Below are positions 17,137-25,580 of a stretch of DNA of 64,000 nt, one piece after another (positions within the stretch are counted from its first letter, which is position 1; every line of letters begins with the position of its first letter). A model generated the notes under the pieces. It was not told the origin of the DNA and did no database searches. It was given only the letters and a program-made list of their open reading frames with translations. Position numbers and translations under genes: made by a program. The stretch covers positions 1 to 64,000 of the forward strand of contig NZ_JAUHTR010000008.1 of NCBI RefSeq assembly GCF_030418125.1, read 5' to 3'. Source of the DNA: Fictibacillus fluitans. GTDB taxonomy: Bacteria; Bacillota; Bacilli; Bacillales; Fictibacillaceae.

Positions 17137-17197
17137 TGGATTCACTGAACGTTTTTGCTGTCTCATGCGTCTTAGTTACAAAAAGGAGTTTTTCATA

Positions 17198-17554
17198 ATG
17201 AGCCGACATATTGAATTCGCAAGCGATCGTTTGATTATAACCTTTACTGGGCTGACTGTTGCTGCGGCACTGAAAAAAGAAATTACGGTTCCACTGACGG
17301 CGGTTTCCTCCGTACGGGTCGGTGACTTTAAAATTAATCCGATTGCTTTCCGGATCGGTACTTCCGGAATTACCCGAAACATGAAACACGGGCGTTTTCT
17401 CTATCAAAATGAATGGGTCTTTCTTTCCTTTTCCAATCACAAGAACGTGCTGATTATCGATCTGGATGATTTTGAATACAAGAAGATCGTTCTGGAGCTT
17501 GACTCACCAGAAGAGACAAAAATGAAAATTGAGAGCCTGCTTGCCCAGGTGTAA
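17198..17554 (+). CDS. Small PH-domain-like protein
   Basis: A 118-residue protein of beta-strand character ending in an amphipathic helix (SPEETKMKIESLLAQV), the outline of a bacterial PH-like domain. It contains the strands VPLTAVSSVRVGDFKINPIAFRIGT and FLYQNEWVFLSF, followed by LIIDLDDFEYKKIVLEL. No catalytic residues are apparent. The frame opens at 17165, but AAAAGGAG lies just before the ATG at 17198, which is preferred. It stands between two terminators as a single gene. The function is unknown. Confidence 0.65.
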   Translation: MSRHIEFASDRLIITFTGLTVAAALKKEITVPLTAVSSVRVGDFKINPIAFRIGTSGITRNMKHGRFLYQNEWVFLSFSNHKNVLIIDLDDFEYKKIVLELDSPEETKMKIESLLAQV

Positions 17555-17556
17555 CG

Positions 17557-17595
17557 AAAAAAGCAACCCTTAAAAATTACACAGGGTTGCTTTTT
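17557..17595. terminator. Bidirectional terminator
   Basis: AAAAAAGCAACCCT and AGGGTTGCTTTTT flank a 14-base loop, between the PH-like gene and the convergent yvfU gene. Confidence 0.85.
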
Positions 17596-18199
17596 ACATC
17601 CATCCTTTTTCCTCAGCCAGTGAGATGGCTTCAATTCTGCTTTTTACCTGCAGCTTGGCAAGGATTTCAGAAATATAATTTCGTACCGTTCCAGCTGACA
17701 AAAAAAGCTCACGCGAAATTTCTTTGGACGTTTTCCCTTCAGCTACCAGCCTTAGTACTTCCCTTTCCCGTTCGGTCAGTGGATTGCTTCCTCCACCCAC
17801 ACTTCCGAATACCAATTCAGAGGCGTAATCCCTCTTGCCATTCATGATATTCCTAATGGATGCGGCGAGCTCTTCACTTGAGCCATCCTTTAATAAATAG
17901 CCATGCACATCAGCCTTCAACGCACGTTCAAAATAACCCGGACGTGCGAATGTTGTTACGATGATAATGCGGCATTCCAGCTTCTTTCTCTTCAGTTCTT
18001 CAGCCACTTCCAAGCCGCTCATCAGAGGCATTTCGATGTCCATAAGACAAACGTCTGGTTTCAGTGAAGTAATCATGGATAGCGCCATTTCGCCGTTCTC
18101 CGCCTGGCCGACAACCTCTATATCTTCTTCCATATCCAAAAGGGCTCCGAGTGCCCCTCTCAGCATACCCTGGTCCTCGGCAATCATCACTCGTATCAT
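17594..18199 (-). CDS. yvfU: NarL/LuxR-family response regulator, YvfU-like
   Basis: A 201-residue regulator: receiver domain with IAEDQ, phospho-acceptor D in VCLMDIEMPLMSG and K in GYLLKDG, then a LuxR-type helix-turn-helix (LTEREREVLRLVAEGKTSKEISRELFLSAGTVRNYISEILAKL). Length and gene order match B. subtilis yvfU, the partner of kinase YvfT. The start ATG overlaps the kinase stop as ATGA, so the two are translationally coupled. It likely controls the adjacent YvfRS ABC exporter, by analogy with DesKR- and LnrJK-type systems; that is inference. Confidence 0.88.
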   Translation of the reverse strand: MIRVMIAEDQGMLRGALGALLDMEEDIEVVGQAENGEMALSMITSLKPDVCLMDIEMPLMSGLEVAEELKRKKLECRIIIVTTFARPGYFERALKADVHGYLLKDGSSEELAASIRNIMNGKRDYASELVFGSVGGGSNPLTEREREVLRLVAEGKTSKEISRELFLSAGTVRNYISEILAKLQVKSRIEAISLAEEKGWM

Positions 18200-19335
18200 A
18201 ACAGTGCAGCCTCGTCTTTCTTTTGTTTTACAACGACCGGGATGGTAATGATGAGTTCCGTTCCACTGTTGGAAAAAGCGTTCAATTTCCCCTCAATCAA
18301 TTCCAGTCTCTCAGCCATACCCGTTAAGCCATTGCCTACCTTTTTTTTTTCGTCAAGACCCACTCCATCATCTTTGATTACCAGTACCACTTCCCCCGGG
18401 TTCTGACTGATGTGAATGGTACACTTTTTCCCCTTAGAATGTTTGACTACGTTAGTAACTCCTTCTTTTATACATAGGCTTAGGATGTTCTGGGATAGAT
18501 AGGGCACCTCCTCCAGCCCGCTGTCGCCATTAAAATGATACTCAATCCCGGCAGCTTCAAGTATAGATTGTACTTTGACAAGTTCTTCGGCCACCGTCAC
18601 AGCTCGCATGTCGGAAACCAGCTCCCTCACCTGCTTTAATGCCGTCCTTGAGGTTTTTTCAATTTCTTTTGCTTCCACCCGCGCCCTTTCCGGCTGTTTG
18701 ATTACCAGCTTTTCTACCAGCTGGCTTTTCAGCGTGATTAATGAAAGTGTATGGCCGAGAGTATCATGAAGGTCCCTGGCGATTCTCATCCGCTCTTCCC
18801 TCTTCACCAGGTTCTTGATCTGCTCATTGGCCTCGTTCAGCTGTTTCTCCAGCTCCTGCCTCTGATTCATAGACCTGATACCGAACGGAGACATCAGCAT
18901 AATAACGAAGAAAGGAAGAAAGTACACCATATCAGTAAGGCCCTGATTGAGGATGCCAAGAACCAGCGGTACAGACTGCACTACAGCAAAGACAGCAAGC
19001 GCAAGGTAAAACGATCGTTTCTTTTTGTACCAGCCAATAAAGTTTGCAGGAAAGAAACCCATAAACAGATTATTCGGGCTGTAAAACAGGCTCATCACCA
19101 AAATAATCAGCATTTGTACCGCAAGCCAGTATGTAAAGGTTTTTTTCCCTTCCGTGCAGTAAAGCTGGCGGTAGGTCAACAGAAACAGCAGCAAAAGCCC
19201 GTACCCAATGACAAGTTTTATGCCCGATTCCACCGCAATGGCAACCGCAGGCAAACTGACATAGACTAAGAAGATATACGGAAAAAAGCCGTATCGTTCA
19301 GGAAAAATTCTCACCTTTTTTCCCATCCGTTTCAT
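18196..19335 (-). CDS. yvfT: Sensor histidine kinase of the HisKA_3 type, YvfT-like
   Basis: A 379-residue kinase with five or six N-terminal membrane spans (residues about 15-160) and a coiled linker (NQRQELEKQLNEANEQI). The HisKA_3 dimerisation motif ERMRIARDLHDTLGHTLSLI carries the phosphorylatable histidine. A short HATPase domain follows (EGVTNVVKHSKGKKCTI, DDGVGLD, NGLTGMAERLE). With no extracellular domain, it probably senses membrane state or a membrane-active compound. It lies 5 bases downstream of yvfS and overlaps yvfU. The ribosome binding site is weak, consistent with coupling to yvfS. Confidence 0.88.
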   Translation of the reverse strand: MKRMGKKVRIFPERYGFFPYIFLVYVSLPAVAIAVESGIKLVIGYGLLLLFLLTYRQLYCTEGKKTFTYWLAVQMLIILVMSLFYSPNNLFMGFFPANFIGWYKKKRSFYLALAVFAVVQSVPLVLGILNQGLTDMVYFLPFFVIMLMSPFGIRSMNQRQELEKQLNEANEQIKNLVKREERMRIARDLHDTLGHTLSLITLKSQLVEKLVIKQPERARVEAKEIEKTSRTALKQVRELVSDMRAVTVAEELVKVQSILEAAGIEYHFNGDSGLEEVPYLSQNILSLCIKEGVTNVVKHSKGKKCTIHISQNPGEVVLVIKDDGVGLDEKKKVGNGLTGMAERLELIEGKLNAFSNSGTELIITIPVVVKQKKDEAALL

Positions 19336-19340
19336 TTATA

Positions 19341-20081
19341 TCACACCGCTTCCTGTTTCCTTCGAATATAGTTGGAGAACATCATAAACAAGATTGAATA
19401 ACCGATTAAAATGAGAATGCTGCTGATGCCCGGGAGGTTTCCTGCTGCGATTTCCCAGGCTCCATTCCCGAAACTATAGGATGGCAGCCATTTGACAATA
19501 CGCTGCATCAGATCAGGAAAAACTTCAACCGGCATCCACATGCCTCCGCTGACCGCAAGCACCATGTAAACCACATTGCTTACACCTGAAGCCGTATCGA
19601 CCCGCTTCATCGTGCCCACAAGGGTACCCAATGCGAGGAACGGAGCCGAAGCAGCCAATATCCAGAGAGCACTCATGGTCCACACGCCTGCTGATAAGCT
19701 GACATCATTAATTAAAACTCCCGCAAGAAAAATCACAATGATAGAAAAGAGATGTATCAGCGTCTGACTTGCCATTTTTGCAAAAAAGTAGGCAGTATGC
19801 GAAAGCGGTGTAATTCTCATATACAGTGTCCACCCTTGTGTCCGCTCTTGCACAAGCCGGATGCCAAGCGACATGATAGAGGATCCCATCACACTGAATG
19901 TGGTCATCGACATCAGGTAATGAGCTTGCCATGCCTCTTGATCAGCAGTTCCCGTATTCACCACTCTCGTAAAGATATAGTAGAACAGGATAGGCATGAA
20001 CAGGGACCAAAACACAAAGTACTTGTTACGGAGCATACGTGTCATTTCTGCTTTGCACTGGGCTGCTATTATCTTCATCAT
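19341..20081 (-). CDS. yvfS: ABC-2 type transporter permease, YvfS-like
   Basis: A 246-residue permease with six predicted membrane spans and the ABC-2 pattern: a polar N-terminus (QCKAEMTRMLRNKYFVFW) before TM1, and the conserved ALGTLVGTMKRVDTASGVSNVVYMVLAVSGGMWMP region before the last spans. It pairs with the ATPase YvfR, whose gene it overlaps by four bases. AGGGAGGTGGG precedes the ATG. The exported substrate is unknown; related systems expel antimicrobial or lipid-like compounds. Confidence 0.87.
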   Translation of the reverse strand: MMKIIAAQCKAEMTRMLRNKYFVFWSLFMPILFYYIFTRVVNTGTADQEAWQAHYLMSMTTFSVMGSSIMSLGIRLVQERTQGWTLYMRITPLSHTAYFFAKMASQTLIHLFSIIVIFLAGVLINDVSLSAGVWTMSALWILAASAPFLALGTLVGTMKRVDTASGVSNVVYMVLAVSGGMWMPVEVFPDLMQRIVKWLPSYSFGNGAWEIAAGNLPGISSILILIGYSILFMMFSNYIRRKQEAV

Positions 20082-20983
20082 CCCACCTCCCTTTTGCCGC
20101 TGCGGGTCAGATGATCAAACGCTTCCTCAAGCTTTCCTTGCTCAGTCTGGATATTCCGGATGTCCCATTTGTGTTGGAACAGGGCTTCGAGTACGCGGTC
20201 CGAGTCGTCCGAGAGAATGTAAATCCGTTCTCCAAGACGGTAAACATCCTTAACGTCGGGCAGCTTCCAGCACTCTTCAAGAGGCATCCTATTTTCTGCA
20301 ACAAAGGAGACAGTCTGCCTGGCAAGCTTGTTTTTCAGCACTTCAGGTTTTCCGTCCGCCACGATCCTGCCTTTATGAAACATGATGATTCTCTCAGCCA
20401 CGTCATCTGCTTCCTGCAGATAGTGAGTCGTAAAAATGATGGTCTTGCCCCGATTCTTGAGCAAGCGGATTGTATCCCAAAACGATTTTCGTGCAGAAAT
20501 GTCCATTCCTACTGTCGGTTCATCAAAGAACAGAAGATCCGGATCGCCTGCCAGTGCGAGAGCAAAATTCAATCTTCTTTTCTGTCCGCCTGACAGTTTT
20601 TCCGCCCGTTTCTTTAAATCCTTCTCTTCAAGCCCGGTCAATGCTGTCAATTCGCTTACCGGAAGCGGGTTTGGATAGTACGAGCGGACAAGTGCCAGGA
20701 TTTCCCTGCAGGTCAGACCATCCATTACACTTACTTCCTGAAACATGGCCCCGATCCTTTCACGAACCTTTCTGCTTTTTGGATTGCTGCCAAATAATGT
20801 GGAAAAGCCCGCTTCCGGTTCCATGAGGCCGAGCATCATAAGGATTGTTGTCGTTTTGCCCGCACCATTGGGACCAAGGATGGCAACAATCTCTCCCGCT
20901 TGAATACCGAACGATACATCATCAACCGCTTTTTCATTTTTAAAAGACTTTGAGACATGTTGAACCGAAACGACCTCATTCAT
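20078..20983 (-). CDS. yvfR: ABC transporter ATP-binding protein, YvfR-like
   Basis: A 301-residue ATPase with Walker A GPNGAGKTT, ABC signature LSGGQKRRL, Walker B LLFFDEPTVGMD and the switch histidine in IIFTTHYLQEAD. The C-terminal extension of about 80 residues is typical of the drug/antibiotic exporter subfamily. It is the first gene of the yvfR-S-T-U operon and has a strong AGGTGG site before the ATG. The operon promoter must lie in 20984-21077. Confidence 0.9.
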   Translation of the reverse strand: MNEVVSVQHVSKSFKNEKAVDDVSFGIQAGEIVAILGPNGAGKTTTILMMLGLMEPEAGFSTLFGSNPKSRKVRERIGAMFQEVSVMDGLTCREILALVRSYYPNPLPVSELTALTGLEEKDLKKRAEKLSGGQKRRLNFALALAGDPDLLFFDEPTVGMDISARKSFWDTIRLLKNRGKTIIFTTHYLQEADDVAERIIMFHKGRIVADGKPEVLKNKLARQTVSFVAENRMPLEECWKLPDVKDVYRLGERIYILSDDSDRVLEALFQHKWDIRNIQTEQGKLEEAFDHLTRSGKREVG

Positions 20984-21077
20984 CTTCGTCCACCTCCACT
21001 TGATAGTTTTATTGTACGAAGAATGAAAGGCAATGCTAAGTCGTATCTGTCATCAAAATAAAATGACAAATGTCATC

Positions 21078-22001
21078 TTATTGCAAAACAGGCTGCAGTA
21101 TATCATGAAGCGCCTCTTCAAGGCTGGTGAACGCAAACTGAAATCCTTGTTCCACCAGCCTTGCCGGTATGCAATTTCGTCCTGTAAGTGCAAGGCTGGG
21201 CTCGGTTCTCATTACTGCATAAGCGCCAAGCCGCACAAAAGGAGAAGGAGCTGGCGGAGCCCAGCCTTTTCCCATTACACCCCTCAGTGTTTTCATAAAC
21301 TCTTTATTGGTTACAGGCTGTGGACCGGTAGCATTATAGATACCTGAGAAACGTTCGGATTCGATTGCATACAGAAACATCGCGTTCAGGTCATCCACGT
21401 GAAGCCAGCTTATGTATTGTTTCCCTGAACCCACTGTACCGCCCAGATTAAGGGACGCGAGCTTTTGCAGCGGCTCAAGCGCACCTCCGTTTCTTCCCAG
21501 CGCAAAACCGATCCTGAATAACACTTGCCGGGTACCCGGTATTTCCTCCTTAAAGAATTCCTCTTCCCACCGCTGGCATACTTCCACCGAAAACCCGCTT
21601 CCATGAGGGGAATCTTCATCACACAAAAGAGCCGTGTCTCCGAAGATGGCAAGCGAACCCGCCTGGATAAAGGCCTGGGGCGGACGGGTGCAGCTCTGAA
21701 TGGCTTCCTTCAGCACACGGACTGAATCAATCCGGGACGATACAATCTCCTCTCTGTTTTTTTTCGTATAGATGCAGTTGACACTTTTTCCCGTAAAATT
21801 AACCACTGCATGGGAGCCATCCAATTCTGATGCCCACTCATCCATGCTCCTTCCATCCCACTGGATATACCGGATTCCCTTTTCAACCTTATAAGGCTGT
21901 CTGGATAAAATGACAATGTCATAATTTCGAGTCTGGAGGAATTCAGCAAGGTTTTCTCCCAGAAAACCCGATCCTCCAGCGAGCACAATTTTTTTGGACA
22001 T
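21078..22001 (-). CDS. TIGR01777 family NAD(P)-dependent epimerase, YfhF-like
   Basis: A 307-residue extended-SDR protein. The N-terminal dinucleotide-binding motif GGSGFLGENLAEFL, the conserved VVNFTGKSVNCIYTKKNREEIVSSRIDS segment and the C-terminal DUF1731 region (PSPFVRLGAYAVMRTEPSLALTGRNCIPARLVEQGFQFAF) define the TIGR01777 family. The reaction is unknown. The frame starts with a TTG at 22013, but GGAG stands six bases before the ATG at 22001, giving MSKKIVLAGGSGFLG. Confidence 0.85.
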   Translation of the reverse strand: MSKKIVLAGGSGFLGENLAEFLQTRNYDIVILSRQPYKVEKGIRYIQWDGRSMDEWASELDGSHAVVNFTGKSVNCIYTKKNREEIVSSRIDSVRVLKEAIQSCTRPPQAFIQAGSLAIFGDTALLCDEDSPHGSGFSVEVCQRWEEEFFKEEIPGTRQVLFRIGFALGRNGGALEPLQKLASLNLGGTVGSGKQYISWLHVDDLNAMFLYAIESERFSGIYNATGPQPVTNKEFMKTLRGVMGKGWAPPAPSPFVRLGAYAVMRTEPSLALTGRNCIPARLVEQGFQFAFTSLEEALHDILQPVLQ

Positions 22002-22172
22002 ACTATTCTCCAATCTATTAAATTAGTAGATATTCCCATTCTATCACAGAAATATAGCGTTTTCTCTTGACCGCCTAAAATCCGTAAAGTACCTTTAAAG
22101 AAGGGAATGAATATCAACGCGTAAAAAATGAATGAGAGTTCATTCATTTTTATTGCCAAGGGAGGAATAGTT

Positions 22173-23144
22173 ATGCCGGATAAATTTACTGAAGAGTTTG
22201 TAAACAAGTTAAGTTTGCCTGTAATCGCTGCACCAATGTTCCTTGTATCAAGTCCTGATCTTGTTATTGAAGCCTGCAGATCAGGTATTATCGGTTCCTT
22301 TCCACTCCTCAATGCACGAACCAGTGAAATATTGGAGGAATGGATGGTCCGGATTACCGGAGAACTCAAGTCAGCTGATAACGCTGCTCCCTGGGCTGTT
22401 AACATCATTGTACATAAAAGCAACAAACGGTATAAACAGGACTTGGAGCTGATTAAAAAATATCAGCCTCCCGTTGTCATTACTTCACTTGGCCATCCGG
22501 GAGAAGTGGTCGAAATTGTACACCAGTATGGAGGACTTGTATTCTCAGATGTCATCCATCTTGTTCATGCAAGAAAAGCCGCACAAACAGGAGTGGATGG
22601 GCTGATCCTGGTCTGCAACGGTGCCGGGGGCCATGCAGGAACAATAAACCCGATCGCATTCACAGGCGCGGTCAAGGAATTCTGGGAGGGTTTCACCATT
22701 TTGGCTGGCTGCATTAACAACGGGCAGGATATATTGGCTGCCGAAGCACTCGGGGCCGACTTGGTATACATGGGTACCCGCTTTATCGCTTCAGAGGAAA
22801 GCTTTGCCAGTTCGGAATACAAAACCATGCTCATAGACTCTTCCTTTGAAGACCTGATCTACACGGATGCGTTCAGCGGGGTGAATGCGAATTACCTTAC
22901 CCCAAGTATCCGGAATGCCGGCCTTGATCCTGAACAATTGAAACGGAAGGAACAAGTCGACGTTTCACATCTTGATGCTTCGGAGGCCAAAGCATGGAAG
23001 GATATCTGGTCGGCCGGCCAGGGTGTCAATTCTATCAAGAAAGTAGCTCCTGTTAAGGATATCGTCGAAGAGCTGAAAAGAGATTATGACAGGAGCCTTG
23101 AACGTCTTGTGAAGAAGAACGAAAAAGCCAACAGCATGCAATAA
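22173..23144 (+). CDS. Nitronate monooxygenase-like flavoprotein (NPD family)
   Basis: A 323-residue TIM-barrel flavoprotein related to 2-nitropropane dioxygenase/nitronate monooxygenase. PVIAAPMFLVSSPDLVIEACRSGIIGSFP at the N-terminus, NGAGGHAG (FMN and catalytic histidine loop) and ALGADLVYMGTRFIASEES (phosphate-binding loop) are all present. It probably oxidises nitronates or a related metabolite with FMN. The ATG at 22173 has AAGGGAGG upstream; the ATG at 22128 that opens the frame has no site. The gene ends in an unusual five-fold repeated terminator. Confidence 0.85.
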   Translation: MPDKFTEEFVNKLSLPVIAAPMFLVSSPDLVIEACRSGIIGSFPLLNARTSEILEEWMVRITGELKSADNAAPWAVNIIVHKSNKRYKQDLELIKKYQPPVVITSLGHPGEVVEIVHQYGGLVFSDVIHLVHARKAAQTGVDGLILVCNGAGGHAGTINPIAFTGAVKEFWEGFTILAGCINNGQDILAAEALGADLVYMGTRFIASEESFASSEYKTMLIDSSFEDLIYTDAFSGVNANYLTPSIRNAGLDPEQLKRKEQVDVSHLDASEAKAWKDIWSAGQGVNSIKKVAPVKDIVEELKRDYDRSLERLVKKNEKANSMQ

Positions 23145-23273
23145 AGAAGCTGCCCTGCAAGCTTCAAAGAGAAGCTGCCCTGCAAGCTTCAAAGAGAAGC
23201 TGCCCTGCAAGCTTCAAAGAGAAGCTGCCCTGCAAGCTTCCAAAAGAAGCTGCCCTGCAAGCTTCTTTTTTTT
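23145..23273 (+). repeat. Five tandem 25-bp hairpin units ending in a terminator
   Basis: Immediately after the stop codon, the unit AGAAGCTGCCCTGCAAGCTT plus a CAAAG-type tail repeats five times with a 25-base period (units begin at 23145, 23170, 23195, 23220 and 23245). Unit 4 has a one-base variant. Each unit folds as GAAGCT-loop-AGCTTC. Only the last is followed by eight T residues (23266-23273), which makes it a functional terminator; the others look like copies of the stem. Confidence 0.9.
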
Positions 23274-23389
23274 GCATTGAGGTCATACGCGCATTTCTAG
23301 CAAAATGTGTGAATGGCTTAGGACAAGGCTTTTGCTAGACACATATACTTAAAGTATAGATGTACCTTAGTGATGATGCTGCCGCATAT

Positions 23390-23437
23390 AACTTCACTAG
23401 TTTTCCCATCTAAGATTGCTTTAAAGGAAGTGAAGTT
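23390..23437 (+). promoter_or_regulatory. Inverted repeat touching the ribosome binding site of the next gene
   Basis: AACTTCAC (23390-23397) and GTGAAGTT (23430-23437) are perfect inverted repeats. The second arm lies between AAAGGAAG (23423-23430) and the TTG start at 23438, so folding of the mRNA would bury the start region. Confidence 0.4.
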
Positions 23438-24778
23438 TTGACTGAAATAATGGTGTCTGTCACTGTTCTTTCCTTTCTCCTGACCCTACTATTTATCTTT
23501 TGGCGGCCGTTGGATATGAACGAGGCTGTCCCCGCGACCGTAGGGGCTGTCATCGTATTGGTATGTGGTTCCGTTTCCCTTCAGGATCTCGGGAAAATCG
23601 CAGAAACGATCAGCGGAGCTGCCATTACCATAATAGCTACCATTGTAATGGCAATCGTACTTGAAAGCTTTGGTTTTTTCACCTGGATGGCACAACTGCT
23701 TGCGGAAAAGTCAAAAGGCTCCGGTATCCGGCTTTTCTGGAATGTGAACCTGCTTTGTTTTTTTATGACCCTTTTCTTTAATAACGATGGAAGTATCCTC
23801 ATTACCACTCCGATCTTAATTCTGCTTCTTAAACGTTTCCGCTTAAAAAACCACGAGAAGATCCCTTACCTGCTTTCGGGCGCTTTGATCGCCACAGCCT
23901 CAAGTGCCCCCATCGGTGTCAGCAATATTGTAAACCTGATTGCATTAAAGATTGTGCACATGGACCTTTATATGCATACGGCTATGATGTTTGTCCCGGC
24001 AACCCTTGGTTTGGTTTTTTTGGTGCTTCTGCTGTTTCTGTATTTTAGAAAAACGCTGCCCCGCCGCCTTCCGCAGATTACGTTTGATCTTTCAAAACCC
24101 GTTTCACACCCGCTGATGCCTGTTCAGGAATCACCGATAAAGAACAAAAACGCGTTTATGTACAAAATATTGCTGTTTGTGCTTTGTGTCAGGCTCAGCC
24201 TTTTTGCAGCTTCTTATGTTGGTCTTCCGGTTGAAACCATGGCCGTGCTCGGTTCAGTGATTCTTTTAGCCTGGCGCTGGATCTATTTAAAAGTGAATCC
24301 AATGGACATGCTCAAGAAAACCCCCTGGCACATTCTCATCTTTGCCTTTAGTATGTATGTAATCATTTATGGACTCCATAATATCGGGTTGACGGAGGCA
24401 CTTGTTGGCGTTTTAAAGCCTTTTGTTTCCGAGCACCACCTGTATGCGAGCCTCATGATGGGTGGTACCCTCAGTATTCTTTCCAACCTGTTTAACAATC
24501 ACCCTGCCCTGATGGTAGGAACCCTGACCCTAACCAACATGAATCTGGATCCTCTTACCTTGAAACTCGCCTACCTGGCAAACGTAATCGGCAGCGATAT
24601 TGGCTCACTGCTCCTTCCCATCGGAACGCTGGCCACGCTGATGTGGATGCATTTGCTCAAAAAGGGAAACGTGAAGCTAAGCTGGAAGCATTACTTTAAA
24701 GTCACGATTGTCGTCATACCGCCAACTGTCGTATTTACATTAATCTGCCTGTACTACTGGGTTCATTGGTTATTTTAG
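23438..24778 (+). CDS. ArsB/NhaD/SLC13-type ion transporter
   Basis: A 446-residue protein with about eleven transmembrane helices and the two repeated hairpin motifs of the ion transporter superfamily: FNNDGSILITTPILILLL in the first half and SNLFNNHPALMVGTLTLT in the second. It should be a secondary transporter for an anion (arsenite, citrate or sulfate type) or a sodium/proton antiporter; the substrate cannot be assigned. The TTG at 23438 is used, behind AAAGGAAG. The next gene follows after 16 bases and is probably cotranscribed. Confidence 0.75.
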   Translation: MTEIMVSVTVLSFLLTLLFIFWRPLDMNEAVPATVGAVIVLVCGSVSLQDLGKIAETISGAAITIIATIVMAIVLESFGFFTWMAQLLAEKSKGSGIRLFWNVNLLCFFMTLFFNNDGSILITTPILILLLKRFRLKNHEKIPYLLSGALIATASSAPIGVSNIVNLIALKIVHMDLYMHTAMMFVPATLGLVFLVLLLFLYFRKTLPRRLPQITFDLSKPVSHPLMPVQESPIKNKNAFMYKILLFVLCVRLSLFAASYVGLPVETMAVLGSVILLAWRWIYLKVNPMDMLKKTPWHILIFAFSMYVIIYGLHNIGLTEALVGVLKPFVSEHHLYASLMMGGTLSILSNLFNNHPALMVGTLTLTNMNLDPLTLKLAYLANVIGSDIGSLLLPIGTLATLMWMHLLKKGNVKLSWKHYFKVTIVVIPPTVVFTLICLYYWVHWLF

Positions 24779-24794
24779 TTATGGAGGAAAATGA

Positions 24795-25478
24795 ATGAAG
24801 AACGAATTTTTAACTGAATATATCAGTCTTTTGAACTCCGCTGTTGAGATGGAAGTTTCAGGAGGCAAGGTTCACCTTGGTGTTTTAGTGGATATTGGCA
24901 CGGATATCTATGTACTCTTCAACGGCCAGGACTATCTTTATATTCCTTCTGTCCACGTGCACAATCTTCGAAAGACAAATTTATTTATACAAGAAGAAAA
25001 TCCTGAGGATATCCAGGCTCCCATCGACCATCAAACCGACAAAGTATCTTTCCGTAAAATCCTCATGAACGCAAAAGGACGCTTTATCAAAATTTATGTA
25101 ACAGGTGATAAAACCCTTCATGGCTATATTACAAGCGTAATGAATGATTACTTTGTGTTTTACTCGCCGGTTTATAAAACCATGTTTATCACCCTCAGCC
25201 ATCTGAAATGGCTGATTCCCTATAATGATTCTGTTACCCCGTACACCTTAAGCACAGCAAAGCTGCCTGTAAGCCATCACTCCCTGCCTTTGTCACGAAG
25301 CTTTGAAGAACAATGCAAAAAACTCGAAGATCATATGGTCGTGCTTGATTTAGGAGACCATCTGCAAAAAACAGGATTGCTGAAAAAAGTTTTCGAACAA
25401 AAACTGGCCCTTGTAAACGCTGAAGGAGAAACCGTTTATTGGAACATTCATCACATCAAAATCATATACGCCTTATGA
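24795..25478 (+). CDS. Unknown protein with three Sm-like (DUF2642-type) repeats
   Basis: A 227-residue soluble protein apparently built from three beta-rich units. They end in YIPSVHVHNL (about residue 60), ITLSHLKWLIPY (about 138) and YWNIHHIKIIYAL (C-terminus). Each looks like a hydrophobic strand block followed by a his/ile-rich strand, as in DUF2642-type proteins of Bacillus, some of them spore-associated. No catalytic motif is visible. AGGAGG sits before the ATG. It is the second gene after a permease gene and ends at the terminator at 25486-25515. Confidence 0.55.
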   Translation: MKNEFLTEYISLLNSAVEMEVSGGKVHLGVLVDIGTDIYVLFNGQDYLYIPSVHVHNLRKTNLFIQEENPEDIQAPIDHQTDKVSFRKILMNAKGRFIKIYVTGDKTLHGYITSVMNDYFVFYSPVYKTMFITLSHLKWLIPYNDSVTPYTLSTAKLPVSHHSLPLSRSFEEQCKKLEDHMVVLDLGDHLQKTGLLKKVFEQKLALVNAEGETVYWNIHHIKIIYAL

Positions 25479-25485
25479 CTTTATT

Positions 25486-25515
25486 AGCCGATTCGCTTGG
25501 ATCGGTTCTTTTTTT
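25486..25515 (+). terminator. Intrinsic terminator
   Basis: AGCCGAT pairs with ATCGGTT (one G-T pair) and is followed by a C and a T-run. Confidence 0.7.
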
Positions 25516-25580
25516 GAAGCCTGATTATTAGCGGTTCATGGACGCTCACGTTAAAATAGGAGCATACAAGGAGGGATTTC

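Noticed and set aside
23145-23273. CRISPR array
   Set aside because: The units are contiguous without spacers, and each is a terminator-like hairpin.
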